In this document: positions 37,893-47,174 of the stretch, piece after piece
Position numbering within the stretch: the first letter of the stretch is position 1
Layout of the letters: each line of letters opens with the position of its first letter
Origin: Streptomyces chilikensis
GTDB lineage: Bacteria > Actinomycetota > Actinomycetes > Streptomycetales > Streptomycetaceae
Assembly: GCF_001642695.1 (NCBI RefSeq)
Contig: NZ_LWCC02000005.1
Span: 4,415,032-4,479,031, forward strand
Length of the DNA stretch: 64,000 nucleotides
Direction: 5' to 3'
Translations under genes and position numbers: made by a program
The notes under the pieces: generated by a model
What the model was told of the DNA's origin: nothing
The model's database searches: none
What the model saw: only the letters and a program-made list of their open reading frames with translations

Positions 37893-37898
37893 GCGGGG

Positions 37899-37927
37899 AA
37901 TCCGGTTCAGCCCGGGCGGCGGATTGG
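37899..37927 (-). promoter_or_regulatory. SigK-type promoter of the oxidoreductase-fasciclin unit
   Basis: On the minus strand, CCAATCC (37927-37921), 15-nt spacer, CCGGATT (37905-37899): identical elements and spacing to the sigK promoter at 33921. The predicted start of transcription coincides with the GTG start codon. Confidence 0.7.
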
Positions 37928-37951
37928 TCCTTCACCTGATCAGGTGAAGGA
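37928..37951. promoter_or_regulatory. Perfect 24-bp palindrome abutting the SigK-type -35
   Basis: 12-bp arms, core TTCACCTGATCAGGTGAA, directly against the -35 element. It could be an activator or repressor site. One half-mismatched copy of its core occurs before katE (3088). The rest of the gap to 38241 shows nothing. Confidence 0.65.
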
Positions 37952-38241
37952 AACGCCCCGGACCCATCCGACACCCCTCCGGGCCACGTATCAATCGTTT
38001 GGGCTCCCGGAAGTGCGCCGCCGGGGTGCGGGCCGACGTCTCGCCGTACCGCCCTCGTCCTGTCCTGCGGAGATGACGGTGCGGGACGGGCAGGGGGATG
38101 TGACGAGGCGGGATTCCTGGTCGTCGCGGCGGTGACCACCCCGGCTCCGCGTTCCCGGCGAACGCGCCTTCGCCCACCTCAGGACGCGGCGGCTGCGACC
38201 GCGGGCCCGCCGTTCCGGCCGCCGGAAGTGCTGCCGCCCCG

Positions 38242-38655
38242 TCAGGCGCCGGGGACCCGGGGCCCTGTCTCCAGGCGAGCGCCCAGGGTGGCGGCGAAGT
38301 CCTCGGCGCGCGCCAGCTGGACGCGCAGCTTCTCCACCTGCTCGACGGCCGCCTGCCGGTAGGTCCGTACGCGTTCCAGCAGGGCTTCGCGCTCGTCCGC
38401 GTCGAGGCCGGCGTCGGCGTCGAGGCGGTCGGTGGCCTCCAGCAGGTCACGCATCTGGTCCAGGGTGAAGCCGAGCGGCTTCATGCGGCGGATGACCATG
38501 AGCCGGGCCACGTCCGCTTCGGTGTAGAGACGGAAGCCGCCCTGCGAGCGTGCGGACGGGATGACCAGGCCGGTCTCCTCGTAGTGCCGGATCGTGCGCA
38601 GGGACAGCTCCGTGCGCGCGGCGACCTCGCCGATCTGCATGTGCCTGCCGTCCAT
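38242..38655 (-). CDS. MerR-family transcriptional regulator
   Basis: 137-aa MerR regulator: winged HTH MQIGEVAARTELSLRTIRHYEETGLVIPSARSQGGFRLYTEADVARL, then a linker helix. There are no cysteines for metal binding, so it may sense a small molecule or act by contacts alone. Start 38655 (an ATG at 38640 is possible). It is divergent from the SulP transporter with a 24-bp palindrome between them, the usual MerR arrangement. Confidence 0.87.
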   Translation of the reverse strand: MDGRHMQIGEVAARTELSLRTIRHYEETGLVIPSARSQGGFRLYTEADVARLMVIRRMKPLGFTLDQMRDLLEATDRLDADAGLDADEREALLERVRTYRQAAVEQVEKLRVQLARAEDFAATLGARLETGPRVPGA

Positions 38656-38718
38656 GCCCGTGGTCCCCTGGTCCTTCTCGTCGCCGGCGGTCCCGGCCCC
38701 GGGCGGGGCACCGCCGAT

Positions 38719-38742
38719 CTCTACCCTAACGTTAGGGTAGAG
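38719..38742. promoter_or_regulatory. MerR operator, perfect 24-bp palindrome
   Basis: 12-bp arms with core CTACCCTAACGTTAGGGTAG, 64 bp upstream of merR in the 408-bp gap to the divergent SulP gene. AT-rich centre and GGG/CCC flanks are typical of MerR-family sites. The remaining gap sequence is GC-rich with no recognised gene. Confidence 0.75.
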
Positions 38743-39063
38743 TTGCCGACGGCGAGGGCGGTGTTCCGCCGCCCCGCCCGTTGCCGTGCCGGGGCGATGG
38801 CGCCCCGGCGAAGATCCGATTCTCGCAGGAGAGAAGCGTGCGCGAGCCCATGGCGCCCGGCGCCGCCGCCTCCCCGCCGTGACGCTTCGCCCCCGGACGT
38901 GAGGCAGGGCCGCGCCCTCGGGCCGGCCCGCCCCGTCCGCCCTCGACTTCCGGCTCCGCGTTCACGGGGCCGCCCGCGGGGCGCCGACCCGGTTGCTCCG
39001 CGTCCTTCCCGCACGCCCCGGCCCGCCGCGGGGTGTGCCCGAGCGCGACAGGTTCCGCCTCCC

Positions 39064-40575
39064 TTGTCCTCTGCTGCCACTGCCGTGTCCCCGGCCGCGC
39101 GCCTGCGCGGTCTGAAGCCCGACTGGTTCTCCGACCCGAAGGTCTGGCGCACCGAGGTCCTCGCGGGCCTGGTCGTCGCCCTCGCGCTGATCCCCGAGGC
39201 GATCTCGTTCTCGGTCATCGCGGGCGTCGACCCCGCGATGGGCCTGTTCGCATCCTTCACCATGGCCGTCACCATCGCGGTCGTCGGCGGACGCCGGGCG
39301 ATGATCTCCGCCGCCACCGGCGCCGTCGCCCTGGTGATCGCACCGCTCAACCGCGAGCACGGCCTGGGCCACCTGGTCGCCGCCGTCATCCTGGCCGGCG
39401 TCTTCCAGGTCGTCCTGGGTGCGCTCGGGGTGGCGAAGCTGATGCGGTTCATCCCGCGCAGCGTGATGGTCGGCTTCGTCAACGCGCTGGCCGTTCTGAT
39501 CTTCATGGCGCAGGTGCCGGAGATGCGCGACGTGCCGTGGGAGGTGTACCCGCTGATCATCGGCGGACTGGCGCTGATGGTGTTCTTCCCGAGGATCACC
39601 ACCGTGATCCCCGCGCCGCTCGTCTCCATCGTGATCCTCACCGTGGTCACGGTGGCGGCCGGGATCGCGGTGCCCACCGTCGGGGACAAGGGCGAGCTGC
39701 CGTCGTCCCTGCCCGTGCCGGGCCTCCCGGACGTGCCGTTGACCTTCGACACGCTGACGACGATCGCCCCGTACGCGTTCGCGATGGCGCTGGTCGGCCT
39801 GATGGAGTCGCTGATGACCGCCAAGCTGGTCGACGAGATCACCGACACCCACTCCGACAAGACCCGCGAGTCCGTCGGCCAGGGCATCGCCAACATCGTC
39901 ACCGGCTTCTTCGGCGGCATGGGCGGCTGCGCCATGATCGGCCAGACGATGATCAACGTGAAGGTCTCCGGCGCCCGCACCCGCCTCTCCACGTTCCTGG
40001 CGGGCTCGTTCCTGATGGTGCTGTGCATCGTCTTCGGCCCGGTCGTCTCCGACATCCCCATGGCCGCCTTGGTCGCCGTCATGGTCATGGTGTCGTTCGC
40101 GACCTTCGACTGGCACTCCATTGCCCCCAAGACGCTCAGGCGGATGCCCGCGGGCGAGATCGGCGTCATGGCCATCACCGTCGCGGCCGTCGTGACGACC
40201 CACAACCTCGCCATCGGCGTCGTCGTCGGCTCGATCACCGCCATGGTCATCTTCGCCAAGCGCGTCGCCCACCTCGCCCGCGTGCACAGCGTCCTCGACC
40301 CCGACGGCACCACGGTTGTCCACCGGGTCACCGGCGAGCTGTTCTTCGCCTCCTCCAACGACCTCGTCGGCCAGTTCGACTACGCCGGCGACCCCGACAG
40401 GATCGTCATCGACCTGTCCGAGGCCCACGTCTGGGACGCCTCCTCCGTGGCCGCTCTCGACACGATCGAGACCAAGTACGCCCAGCGCGGCAAGACCGTG
40501 GAAATCACCGGGCTGAACGACCTGAGCGCCGACCTCCACGGCAAGCTCACCGGTGAACTCTCCGGCAGCCACTGA
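39064..40575 (+). CDS. SulP-family inorganic anion transporter with STAS domain
   Basis: About 503-aa SulP permease: ten or more transmembrane segments beginning VLAGLVVALALIPEAISFSVIAGVDPAMGLFASF (the family signature), then a cytoplasmic STAS domain (about residues 410-490, VHRVTGELFFASSNDLVGQFD ... DLSEAHVWDASSVAALD). It probably carries sulfate, bicarbonate or another oxyanion. No ATG exists at the N-terminus; I take the TTG at 39064, with a GTG at 39085 as the alternative. Divergent MerR regulator. Confidence 0.88.
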   Translation: MSSAATAVSPAARLRGLKPDWFSDPKVWRTEVLAGLVVALALIPEAISFSVIAGVDPAMGLFASFTMAVTIAVVGGRRAMISAATGAVALVIAPLNREHGLGHLVAAVILAGVFQVVLGALGVAKLMRFIPRSVMVGFVNALAVLIFMAQVPEMRDVPWEVYPLIIGGLALMVFFPRITTVIPAPLVSIVILTVVTVAAGIAVPTVGDKGELPSSLPVPGLPDVPLTFDTLTTIAPYAFAMALVGLMESLMTAKLVDEITDTHSDKTRESVGQGIANIVTGFFGGMGGCAMIGQTMINVKVSGARTRLSTFLAGSFLMVLCIVFGPVVSDIPMAALVAVMVMVSFATFDWHSIAPKTLRRMPAGEIGVMAITVAAVVTTHNLAIGVVVGSITAMVIFAKRVAHLARVHSVLDPDGTTVVHRVTGELFFASSNDLVGQFDYAGDPDRIVIDLSEAHVWDASSVAALDTIETKYAQRGKTVEITGLNDLSADLHGKLTGELSGSH

Positions 40576-40722
40576 CACGGCACACGGCCCCCGGAAAGCC
40601 GCCCGCGACCGTCAGGCGCCCAGGTGCCGCCCGATCCGCCGCGCAGCGTCCCGGGCCGGCCGGCCCACGCCGGCGAGGGGGCGGAGGCGGGGCCGGTCCG
40701 GTCGCCGTGACCGGGGAGGGAC

Positions 40723-40801
40723 GGGCGGGGCTCGCCGGCGGCCCGGGTGGCGGTGGCGCTGACGACCGCCTTCGCCCGCCTGCGGGGGGCGAGCCCCGCC
40801 C
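40723..40801. terminator. Long-stem hairpin between SulP and acr3
   Basis: 14-bp perfect outer stem (40723-40736 with 40788-40801) enclosing a structured GC-rich 51-nt loop, between convergent genes. Confidence 0.55.
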
Positions 40802-40839
40802 GGCCGCCGCCGGCCACCGTCACTCCCGTGTGCGCCGCG

Positions 40840-41952
40840 TCACGGGACCGTCGTGACCGCGACGGAGGGGAACTTCCGCCGCCAGGCGAGTGCGACGTGG
40901 ACCAGGCCGATCAGGACCGGGACTTCGATGAGCGGGCCGACGACTCCGGAGAGGGCCTGGCCGGAGGTGACGCCGAAGGTGGCGACGGCGACCGCGATGG
41001 CCAGTTCGAAGTTGTTGCCCGCCGCGGTGAACGCCAGCGTCGCCGTGCGGTCGTAGGCCAGGCCCAGGCCCTTGCCGAGGAGGAAGGTGCCGAAGAACAT
41101 GACCGCGAAGTAGACCAGCAGCGGCAGCGCGATCCGGGCGACGTCCCAGGGCTGGGAGGTGATGGTCCTCCCCTGGAGGGCGAAGAGGACGACGATCGTG
41201 AACAGCAGCCCGTACAGCGCCCACGGACCGATCTTCGGCAGGAACGTCCGCTCGTAGTCGGCGCGGCCCAGCCTCTGCTCGCCGATGCGGCGGGTGAGGA
41301 AGCCGGCCAGCAGCGGGATGCCGAGGAAGACGACGACGTTCAGCGCGATGTGCCAGACGGACACGTCCAGTCCCTGGCCGTCGCCGAGGTTCATCCAGCG
41401 CGGCAGCAGGTCGAGGTAGAACCAGCCCAGCAGGCCGAAGGCGAGCACCTGGAAGACCGAGTTCAGCGCGACCAGCACGGCCGCGGCCTCGCGGTCGCCG
41501 CAGGCGAGGTCGTTCCAGATGATGACCATGGCGATGCAGCGGGCCAGGCCGACGACGATCAGTCCGGTGCGGTACTCGGGCAGATCGGGCAGGAAGATCC
41601 ACGCCAGGGCGAACATGACGGCCGGGCCGACGATCCAGTTGATCACCAGCGAGGAGATGAGCAGCTTGCGGTCGCCGGTCACGCGGTCGAGCCGGTCGTA
41701 GCGGACCTTGGCCAGAACCGGATACATCATCACCAGCAGGCCGAGTGCGATCGGCAGGGAGATACCGCCGATCTCGATCTTCGCGAGCGCGTCGTTCATC
41801 CCCGGGATCAGGCGGCCCAGGCCCAGGCCGACGGCCATGGCCAGCAGGATCCACACCGCGAGGTAGCGGTCGAGGGTGGAGAGCTTCCTGACGATCGAGT
41901 CGTCCCCGGCCGGGCCGGAGCCCTGGACGGTGATGGGCTCGGTGGAGGTCAC
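40840..41952 (-). CDS. acr3: ACR3-family arsenite efflux transporter
   Basis: 370-aa membrane protein with ten hydrophobic segments. Family features: LDRYLAVWILLAMAVGLGLG, LVINWIVGPAVMFALAWIFL, the conserved Cys in VGLARCIAMVIIWNDLACGD, and FTAAGNNFELAIAVAVATFG. It expels As(III) (and possibly Sb(III)) using the proton gradient. The GTG at 41952 is coupled to the arsR stop (GTGA). The arsenate reductase is divergent, completing an ars locus. Confidence 0.93.
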   Translation of the reverse strand: MTSTEPITVQGSGPAGDDSIVRKLSTLDRYLAVWILLAMAVGLGLGRLIPGMNDALAKIEIGGISLPIALGLLVMMYPVLAKVRYDRLDRVTGDRKLLISSLVINWIVGPAVMFALAWIFLPDLPEYRTGLIVVGLARCIAMVIIWNDLACGDREAAAVLVALNSVFQVLAFGLLGWFYLDLLPRWMNLGDGQGLDVSVWHIALNVVVFLGIPLLAGFLTRRIGEQRLGRADYERTFLPKIGPWALYGLLFTIVVLFALQGRTITSQPWDVARIALPLLVYFAVMFFGTFLLGKGLGLAYDRTATLAFTAAGNNFELAIAVAVATFGVTSGQALSGVVGPLIEVPVLIGLVHVALAWRRKFPSVAVTTVP

Positions 41953-42257
41953 GGGCAGGCCCTCTTGTTCCCTGCGGCGGTGCGGGCGGAGTCGGCCAGT
42001 GCGGCGAACTGCTCGGAGAGCCCGGCGAGGGCCTCGGGCTTGAGCTTGTAGTAGGTGAAGCGGCCGCACGGCTCGGTCTCCACCAGTCCGGCCTCGCGCA
42101 GCACCTTCAGGTGGTTGGAGAGGTTGGTCTGCCTGGCTCCGGTCTCCTCGACCAGGTGCGTCGTGCAGAGCGTTTCGCGCGCCAGCAGGGTCACGATCCT
42201 CAGGCGGAGCGGATCGCCCAGCGCCCGGATCACGTCAGGATCGACTGAAGTCAGCAT
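41949..42257 (-). CDS. arsR: ArsR-family arsenic-responsive repressor
   Basis: 102-aa winged-helix repressor (IRALGDPLRLRIVTLLARETLCTTHLVEETGARQTNLSNHLKVLREAGLVETEPCGRFTYYKL). The classic ELCVCDL metal site of proteobacterial ArsR is absent; candidate As(III) ligands are C31, C64 and the C-terminal C101, an arrangement seen in variants. It should release the arsR-acr3 promoter on binding As(III). A short dyad (TCAG-N6-CTGA, 42251-42264) overlaps its start codon. Confidence 0.9.
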   Translation of the reverse strand: MLTSVDPDVIRALGDPLRLRIVTLLARETLCTTHLVEETGARQTNLSNHLKVLREAGLVETEPCGRFTYYKLKPEALAGLSEQFAALADSARTAAGNKRACP

Positions 42258-42352
42258 GCACTGATACTTTCACATCACCGTCCGCCGACACCGGTGCGGG
42301 CCGAAGCCGTCGGCGGCAGGGTTCCGCCATGCGACGAGAGAGAACGATCACC

Positions 42353-42778
42353 ATGGCCGACAAGCCCTCCGTCCTGTTCGTCTGCGTCCACAACGCCGGC
42401 CGCTCCCAGATGGCCGCGGCCTGGCTGACCCACCTGGCCGGCGACCGCGTCGAGGTCCGCTCCGCCGGCTCCGCCCCCGGCGACCGGGTCAACCCGGCCG
42501 CCGTCGAGGCCATGGCCGAGGTCGGCGTCGACATCTCCGCCGAGACGCCGAAGCTCCTCACCGTCGACGCGGTCCGCGAGTCGGACGTCTGCGTCACCAT
42601 GGGCTGCGGCGACACCTGCCCCGTCTTCCCCGGCAAGCGCTACCTGGACTGGGAGCTCGAGGACCCGGCCGGCCAGGGTGTCGAGGCCGTGCGCCCGATC
42701 CGCGACGAGATCAGGGCCCGGGTCGAGCGCCTGATCGCCGAGATCGCCCCGGAGGCGCCGGGCCGCCCGCGGGCGTGA
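42353..42778 (+). CDS. arsC: Arsenate reductase, low-molecular-weight phosphatase type
   Basis: 141-aa LMW-PTP-fold arsenate reductase reducing As(V) to As(III). The P-loop VCVHNAGRSQMA gives the CX5R motif, and MGCGDTCPVFPGKRYLDWELEDPAG supplies the shuttle cysteines and the general-acid Asp. In actinomycetes reduction uses mycothiol or thioredoxin. The ATG at 42353 is preferred (GAGAGA upstream); an in-frame ATG at 42329 is possible. Divergent from arsR-acr3. Confidence 0.92.
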   Translation: MADKPSVLFVCVHNAGRSQMAAAWLTHLAGDRVEVRSAGSAPGDRVNPAAVEAMAEVGVDISAETPKLLTVDAVRESDVCVTMGCGDTCPVFPGKRYLDWELEDPAGQGVEAVRPIRDEIRARVERLIAEIAPEAPGRPRA

Positions 42779-42875
42779 GGCCGGCCACGCCGGAGGCCGT
42801 ACGGGCCGCCGGTCGGGGAAGCTGGAGAGGGAGGGCGTCGCATCCGCGCCGCCCTCCACGCTCTGGAGGTGCTCG

Positions 42876-43232
42876 GTGGACGAGCGGACGACGCTGGTGC
42901 TGATCGTGACCGTCGTGGTGGTCGCGCTGGCCCTGCTGGCGATCGCGGTGCGGCTGCTGCTGCGGCTGGTGCGCACCCGCCGCGCGCTGCGGCAGGCCGG
43001 TCTGCCGGCCGGCCCCAAGTGGGTGTTCTGGGGCGCGGTCGCCTATCTGGCGCTGCCGGCGGACCTGGTCCCGGACCCGGTGTACCTGGACGACATCGGC
43101 GCCCTGCTGCTCGCCCTGCGCAGCGTGGGCGCCGCGCTGCCGAAGGGCGCGCGGCTGCCGAAGGGCGCGGGCGGGCCCGTTCACGGCGGCACGCGCTCCC
43201 CCGGTGTCACCGCCGGGCCCCAGGAGGACTGA
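42876..43232 (+). CDS. YkvA-family (DUF1232) membrane protein
   Basis: 118-aa protein with an N-terminal transmembrane segment (LVLIVTVVVVALALLAIAVRLLLRL) and the DUF1232 signature AYLALPADLVPDPVYLDDIGALLLAL. Function unknown. GTG at 42876, GGAGG 7 nt upstream. A very strong hairpin follows. Confidence 0.83.
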   Translation: MDERTTLVLIVTVVVVALALLAIAVRLLLRLVRTRRALRQAGLPAGPKWVFWGAVAYLALPADLVPDPVYLDDIGALLLALRSVGAALPKGARLPKGAGGPVHGGTRSPGVTAGPQED

Positions 43233-43257
43233 CCGCTCCTCCCCCACGGCCGTCGTG

Positions 43258-43295
43258 TGCGATGCCCCCCGCGGAGATCCGCGGGGGGCATCGCA
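43258..43295. terminator. Near-perfect 38-bp palindrome between convergent genes
   Basis: 18-bp perfect arms (43258-43275 with 43278-43295), 2-nt centre, 15 bp before the katA 3' end. Likely a two-way terminator for the DUF1232 gene and katA. Confidence 0.85.
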
Positions 43296-43310
43296 GGCGG
43301 GGAGGCCGGG

Positions 43311-44969
43311 TCAGCGGGTGACCACGAACCGCTCGTTGGGAACGCAGTGCGTCATGGTGAGGCCCTCGACGTCGCGCGGCGGGTTGTCACCGAGGTTGCG
43401 CAGCCGCTCCCGGTCCTCGTCGGTGAGGTCCTGGCTCTCCAGCGGCTCCAGGTGGGCGACGTCCTTCGCGCCGATGCCCAGACCCTCGCCGACCCGGGTG
43501 CCGAGGTCGTTCTCCACCAGCAGGAAGTGCCAGACCATGCGCTCCTGGATGGGGCGGTCGCACTGGGAGAGCAGGTCGATCATGTTCTTGACCAGGTCGT
43601 CCCGCTCCCACTGCTCCATCAGGCAGTACCGCTGTCCGGCCTGGAGGTAGTCGTTGGTCCGCGGGATGCGCTTGCGGGTGAGGCGGCCGCGGATCTCCGG
43701 ACCCTGTTCGTCGTGGGTCGGGTAGTGGGCCTCGCGCAGCCCGCCGAGGATGGACGGCTCGTAGTTGACGATCGGGTTACCGCCGCCGCCGTCGACGTGG
43801 TAAGTCATCTGGCCGTCGCGCTGGTTGGTGCGGACCAGGCCGTGGTCGGGCTGGTTGACGGGAAGCTGGAGGTAGTTGGGGCCCACCCGGTAGCGCTGCG
43901 TGTCGCTGTAGGAGAAGGTCCGGCCGACCAGCATCTTGTCGTCCGAGAAGTCCAGGCCGTCGACGAGGACGCCGGTGCCGAAGGCGATCTGCTCGGACTC
44001 GGCGAAGAAGTCCTCCGGGCAGCGGTCGAGCACCATCCGGCCCACCGCCTTGGGCGGGAACTCCTGCTCGGGCCAGGTCTTGGTGTCGTCCAGCGGATCG
44101 AAGTCCAGCTCGGGGTGCTCGTGGTCGTCCATCATCTGGACGAGCAGCTCCCACTCCGGGTACTCGCCGCGCTGGATGGCTCCGTAGAGGTCCGCCGTCG
44201 CGTGGCCGACGTCCTGGGCCTGGAGGTTGGCGGCGTCCTCCTCGGTCATGCTCCTGACGCCCTGCTTGGGCATCCAGTGGTACTTGACCAGCTTGGTTTC
44301 TCCCTGCTGGTTGACCCACTTGTACGTGTTGACGCCGAACCCCTGCTGGTGCCGGTAGTCGGCCGGGATGCCGCGCGGGCTGAACAGGTTGACCAGCATG
44401 TGCATGGACTCCGGGGTCTGCGACATGAAGTCGAAGATCCGGCGGGGCTGCTGCACGAAGGTGACCGGATCCGGCTTGAGGGCGTGGATGACGTCCGGGA
44501 ACTTGATCGCGTCCCGGATGAAGAAGACGCCCAGGTTGTTGCCGACGAGGTCCCAGTTGCCGTCCTCGGTGTAGAACTTCACGGCGAAGCCGCGGGGGTC
44601 GCGGTTGCACTCGGAGGAGTCGCGTCCGCCGATCACGGTGGAGAAGCGGCAGGCGACCCGGGACCGCTTGCCCCGCTCCTGGAAGAGCTTGGCGCGGGTG
44701 TAGCGCGCGATGGGCTCGTCGCCCCAGGCCCCGTAGGCCTCGAAGTACCCGAACGCGGTGGCGCCGCGGGCGTGGACCACGCGCTCCGGGATGCGCTCGC
44801 GGTCGAAGTGGCTGATCTTCTCGAGGAACTGGTAGTTCTCCAGCGTGGCCGGTCCCCGCGCGCCCACGGTGCGCTGGTTCTGGTTGTCGTAGACGAAGTG
44901 GCCCTGCCGGTTGGTGAGGATTTCCCTGTCGTCACCCTGCGCGGGGCCCTTGCTGGATACGTCCGTCAT
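43311..44969 (-). CDS. katA: Small-subunit-type monofunctional catalase
   Basis: 552-aa heme catalase with distal His in [18 protein letters not shown], Asn in [13 protein letters not shown] and the heme Tyr in [12 protein letters not shown]. Length and the lack of a DJ-1-like domain separate it from katE. The C-terminus is about 60 residues longer than in many clade-3 catalases and helical. ATG at 44969, AAGGAG about 11 nt upstream. No operator recognised in the 268-bp gap upstream. Confidence 0.93.
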   Translation of the reverse strand: MTDVSSKGPAQGDDREILTNRQGHFVYDNQNQRTVGARGPATLENYQFLEKISHFDRERIPERVVHARGATAFGYFEAYGAWGDEPIARYTRAKLFQERGKRSRVACRFSTVIGGRDSSECNRDPRGFAVKFYTEDGNWDLVGNNLGVFFIRDAIKFPDVIHALKPDPVTFVQQPRRIFDFMSQTPESMHMLVNLFSPRGIPADYRHQQGFGVNTYKWVNQQGETKLVKYHWMPKQGVRSMTEEDAANLQAQDVGHATADLYGAIQRGEYPEWELLVQMMDDHEHPELDFDPLDDTKTWPEQEFPPKAVGRMVLDRCPEDFFAESEQIAFGTGVLVDGLDFSDDKMLVGRTFSYSDTQRYRVGPNYLQLPVNQPDHGLVRTNQRDGQMTYHVDGGGGNPIVNYEPSILGGLREAHYPTHDEQGPEIRGRLTRKRIPRTNDYLQAGQRYCLMEQWERDDLVKNMIDLLSQCDRPIQERMVWHFLLVENDLGTRVGEGLGIGAKDVAHLEPLESQDLTDEDRERLRNLGDNPPRDVEGLTMTHCVPNERFVVTR

Positions 44970-45237
44970 GCGGGGAGTGCTCCTTCGGCTGGTCGCCACG
45001 CTCACGCACCGTGTGCGGGTACGCGACACGCAGTTATGGGGCTTTCAAGTTTTTAGCACCTTTTGCCCGGTGCGGCGAACGGTACGCCCGGGAGACACGG
45101 GGCCCCCGGGAAAGCCCCGCACACCGCGCCGCCCCCGGCCGCCGCGCGACAGGGGCGACACCTTGCCCGTTTCGGAGGCATAGGTCAGGTTTTCCCCGGG
45201 TACGCGGGTGCTCATCGGCGAGCCGAGGGAGAGACCC

Positions 45238-45444
45238 ATGTCGACCGCACAGCCCGACGAGTCCCGCGCCTCCTTCGAGGGGGTCACCCCGGACGGGAAG
45301 CTGCACACCCGTCCCGACACCGAGGTGACCCCCGAGGACCTGATCCTGGCCACGGGACGCGACGTCACGCCCGACACCCTGAAGTGGGCCGAACGCAAGC
45401 TGGCCGCCGAAGGCCCCGCGGCGATGGAGAAACTGCTGCCCTAG
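45238..45444 (+). CDS. Small conserved hypothetical protein
   Basis: 68-aa soluble, charged protein (FEGVTPDGKLHTRPDTEVTPEDLILATGRDVTPDTLKWAERKLAAEGPAAMEKLLP) that looks folded and conserved in Streptomyces, function unknown. The strong GAGGGAGAG ribosome-binding site supports the ATG at 45238. Divergent from katA. Confidence 0.75.
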   Translation: MSTAQPDESRASFEGVTPDGKLHTRPDTEVTPEDLILATGRDVTPDTLKWAERKLAAEGPAAMEKLLP

Positions 45445-45554
45445 TCCTGCCGGGGCGACCACTTCCCCCCGCGCCGGGGGCGGCTCCGACCGCCCCCGGC
45501 GTTTCGTGTGCCCCCGGTGCTCCGCGCGCCCGGTGCGGCGCCGGGGTGTTGCCT

Positions 45555-45568
45555 TGACGTCGGCGTCA
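45555..45568. promoter_or_regulatory. MerR operator in the merR-trx promoter
   Basis: TGACG-N4-CGTCA, 18 bp upstream of the merR start and overlapping a TTGACG -35-like hexamer. Fits autoregulation. Confidence 0.45.
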
Positions 45569-45586
45569 GGCCGTAGCGTCGTCGGC

Positions 45587-46012
45587 ATGCGAATCGGCGA
45601 GCTGGCCGCTGAGGCCGGGACCACCACCCGGGCCCTGCGGTACTACGAGTCGCGCGGGCTGCTGCCGGCGCGACGGGACGGCAACGGACACCGCACCTAC
45701 GACGAGCGCGATCTCGCGCAGGTCCGGCAGATCCGGACGCTGCAGGACTTCGGCTTCGGGCTCGAGGAGACCCGGCCCTTCGTCGAGTGCCTGCGCGCGG
45801 GGCACGCGGAGGGGGACTCCTGCCCGGCGTCCCTGGTGGTGTACCGGCGCAAGCTCGAGGAGCTCGACTCGATGATCGAGCGGCTGGGGGCGGTCCGGGA
45901 GAAGGTCGCCCGGCAGCTGGCCAGGGCCGAGCGGGCGCGTGACGAGCTGGCCGCCGGCGCGCCGGCTCCGGGGGGCCCGGAGCCCGTCTGCGAACTGGGA
46001 GGCCGAGGGTGA
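45587..46012 (+). CDS. MerR-family regulator of a thioredoxin gene
   Basis: 141-aa MerR protein (MRIGELAAEAGTTTRALRYYESRGLLPARRDGNGHRTYDERDL). Cysteines in FVECLRAGHAEGDSCPASL (about C65 and C76) and a late one in PVCELG could sense redox or metals. Its 3' end overlaps the thioredoxin GTG (GTGA), so the two are one operon. Confidence 0.87.
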   Translation: MRIGELAAEAGTTTRALRYYESRGLLPARRDGNGHRTYDERDLAQVRQIRTLQDFGFGLEETRPFVECLRAGHAEGDSCPASLVVYRRKLEELDSMIERLGAVREKVARQLARAERARDELAAGAPAPGGPEPVCELGGRG

Positions 46013-46341
46013 TCAGGGCGAAGGGCGTGGCCGAGGTGACCGACGCGGACTTCGGGACGGAGGTGCTCGGGGCGGAACTGCCGGTCCTGGTGGAATTCAC
46101 CGCGGACTGGTGCCCGCCGTGCCGGCAGATGGCGCCGGTGCTCAGCGCGCTCGCGGCGGAGGGGGCCGCGCGGTGGAAGGTGGTGCAGCTCGACGTCGAC
46201 ACCAGCCCGGAGACGACCAACCGGTACGGCGTGCTGTCCATGCCGACCTTCATGCTGTTCCGCGGCGGCGAGCCACTGCGCTCCATGGTCGGCGCGCGGT
46301 CCAGGCGGCGGCTGCTGGAGGAACTGGACGAGGCGTTGTAG
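46009..46341 (+). CDS. Thioredoxin
   Basis: 110-aa thioredoxin with active site WCPPC (residues about 34-38) instead of the standard WCGPC, and the cis-Pro in MPTFMLF. It reduces protein disulfides. Translationally coupled to the MerR gene. Confidence 0.9.
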   Translation: MIRAKGVAEVTDADFGTEVLGAELPVLVEFTADWCPPCRQMAPVLSALAAEGAARWKVVQLDVDTSPETTNRYGVLSMPTFMLFRGGEPLRSMVGARSRRRLLEELDEAL

Positions 46342-46478
46342 CGCGCGGCGGGCGGGCCGCCCGGCGCGTCTGCCACGGGGAGAAATGCGGGTGACGTCCG
46401 GGGAGGCGCGCCGGAGAATGGGCGCCGAGCGGGTCCGGCCGGATCCGTGGCGCGACCACCCGGGGGGAAGGCGGCACC

Positions 46479-47174
46479 ATGAGCGCTGTTCCGAACGTGC
46501 TGCTGTCCGGGATCGTCGGCTCCACCGCCTACGGACTCGCCCACGCGGGCTCGGACGTGGACCGGCTCGGCGTCTTCGCCGTGCCCACCGTGGAACTGCA
46601 CGGGCTGCGGGCGCCGAAGGAGTCGTACGTCACCACCGCACCGGACCGCACCCTGCACGAGGCGGCCAAGTGGTGCCGCCTCGCCCTCTCCGGCAACCCC
46701 ACCGCCGTGGAACTGGTCTGGCTCCCGGACGAGCTGTACGAGGTCCGCACCCCGCTGGGGGAGGAACTCATCGCGCTGCGCGGCGCGTTCCTGAGCGCCA
46801 AGAGGGTGCGCGACGCCCATCTCGGATACGCCGCGCAGCAGTTCGGGAGGCTGTCGCGCCAGGACGACGGTCCCGCCTCCGCCGGGCGGCGCGGACGGAC
46901 CGCCAAGCACGCCCGCCACCTCAAGCGGCTCTGCGCACAGGGACTGGAGCTGTACACCACCGGCCGGCTGAACCTGCGGGTCGACGACCCGCGGGAGTAC
47001 CACGACTTCGGCGACCGGGTGGCGGACGACCCCTCGGTGGCGCTGTCGCTGCTGCGGGACTACGAGGCCGCCTTCGACGCGGCCCGCAGCGTCCTGCCGG
47101 AGGCGCCGGACGAGGGCCCGGTGGAGGCCTGGCTGCACCGGGTCCGCGCGCACTTCTGCCCGCCCGCGCCCTGA
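46479..47174 (+). CDS. Pol-beta-superfamily nucleotidyltransferase (RlaP/COG3541-like)
   Basis: 231-aa nucleotidyltransferase-fold protein with the motif GSTAYGLAHAGSDVDRLGVF (GS and the metal-binding DxD), KESYVTT and NPTAVELVWLP, the pattern of the RNA-ligase-associated RlaP group. No RNA ligase gene is adjacent, so the role is unclear. ATG at 46479 with GGGGAAGG. Confidence 0.8.
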   Translation: MSAVPNVLLSGIVGSTAYGLAHAGSDVDRLGVFAVPTVELHGLRAPKESYVTTAPDRTLHEAAKWCRLALSGNPTAVELVWLPDELYEVRTPLGEELIALRGAFLSAKRVRDAHLGYAAQQFGRLSRQDDGPASAGRRGRTAKHARHLKRLCAQGLELYTTGRLNLRVDDPREYHDFGDRVADDPSVALSLLRDYEAAFDAARSVLPEAPDEGPVEAWLHRVRAHFCPPAP

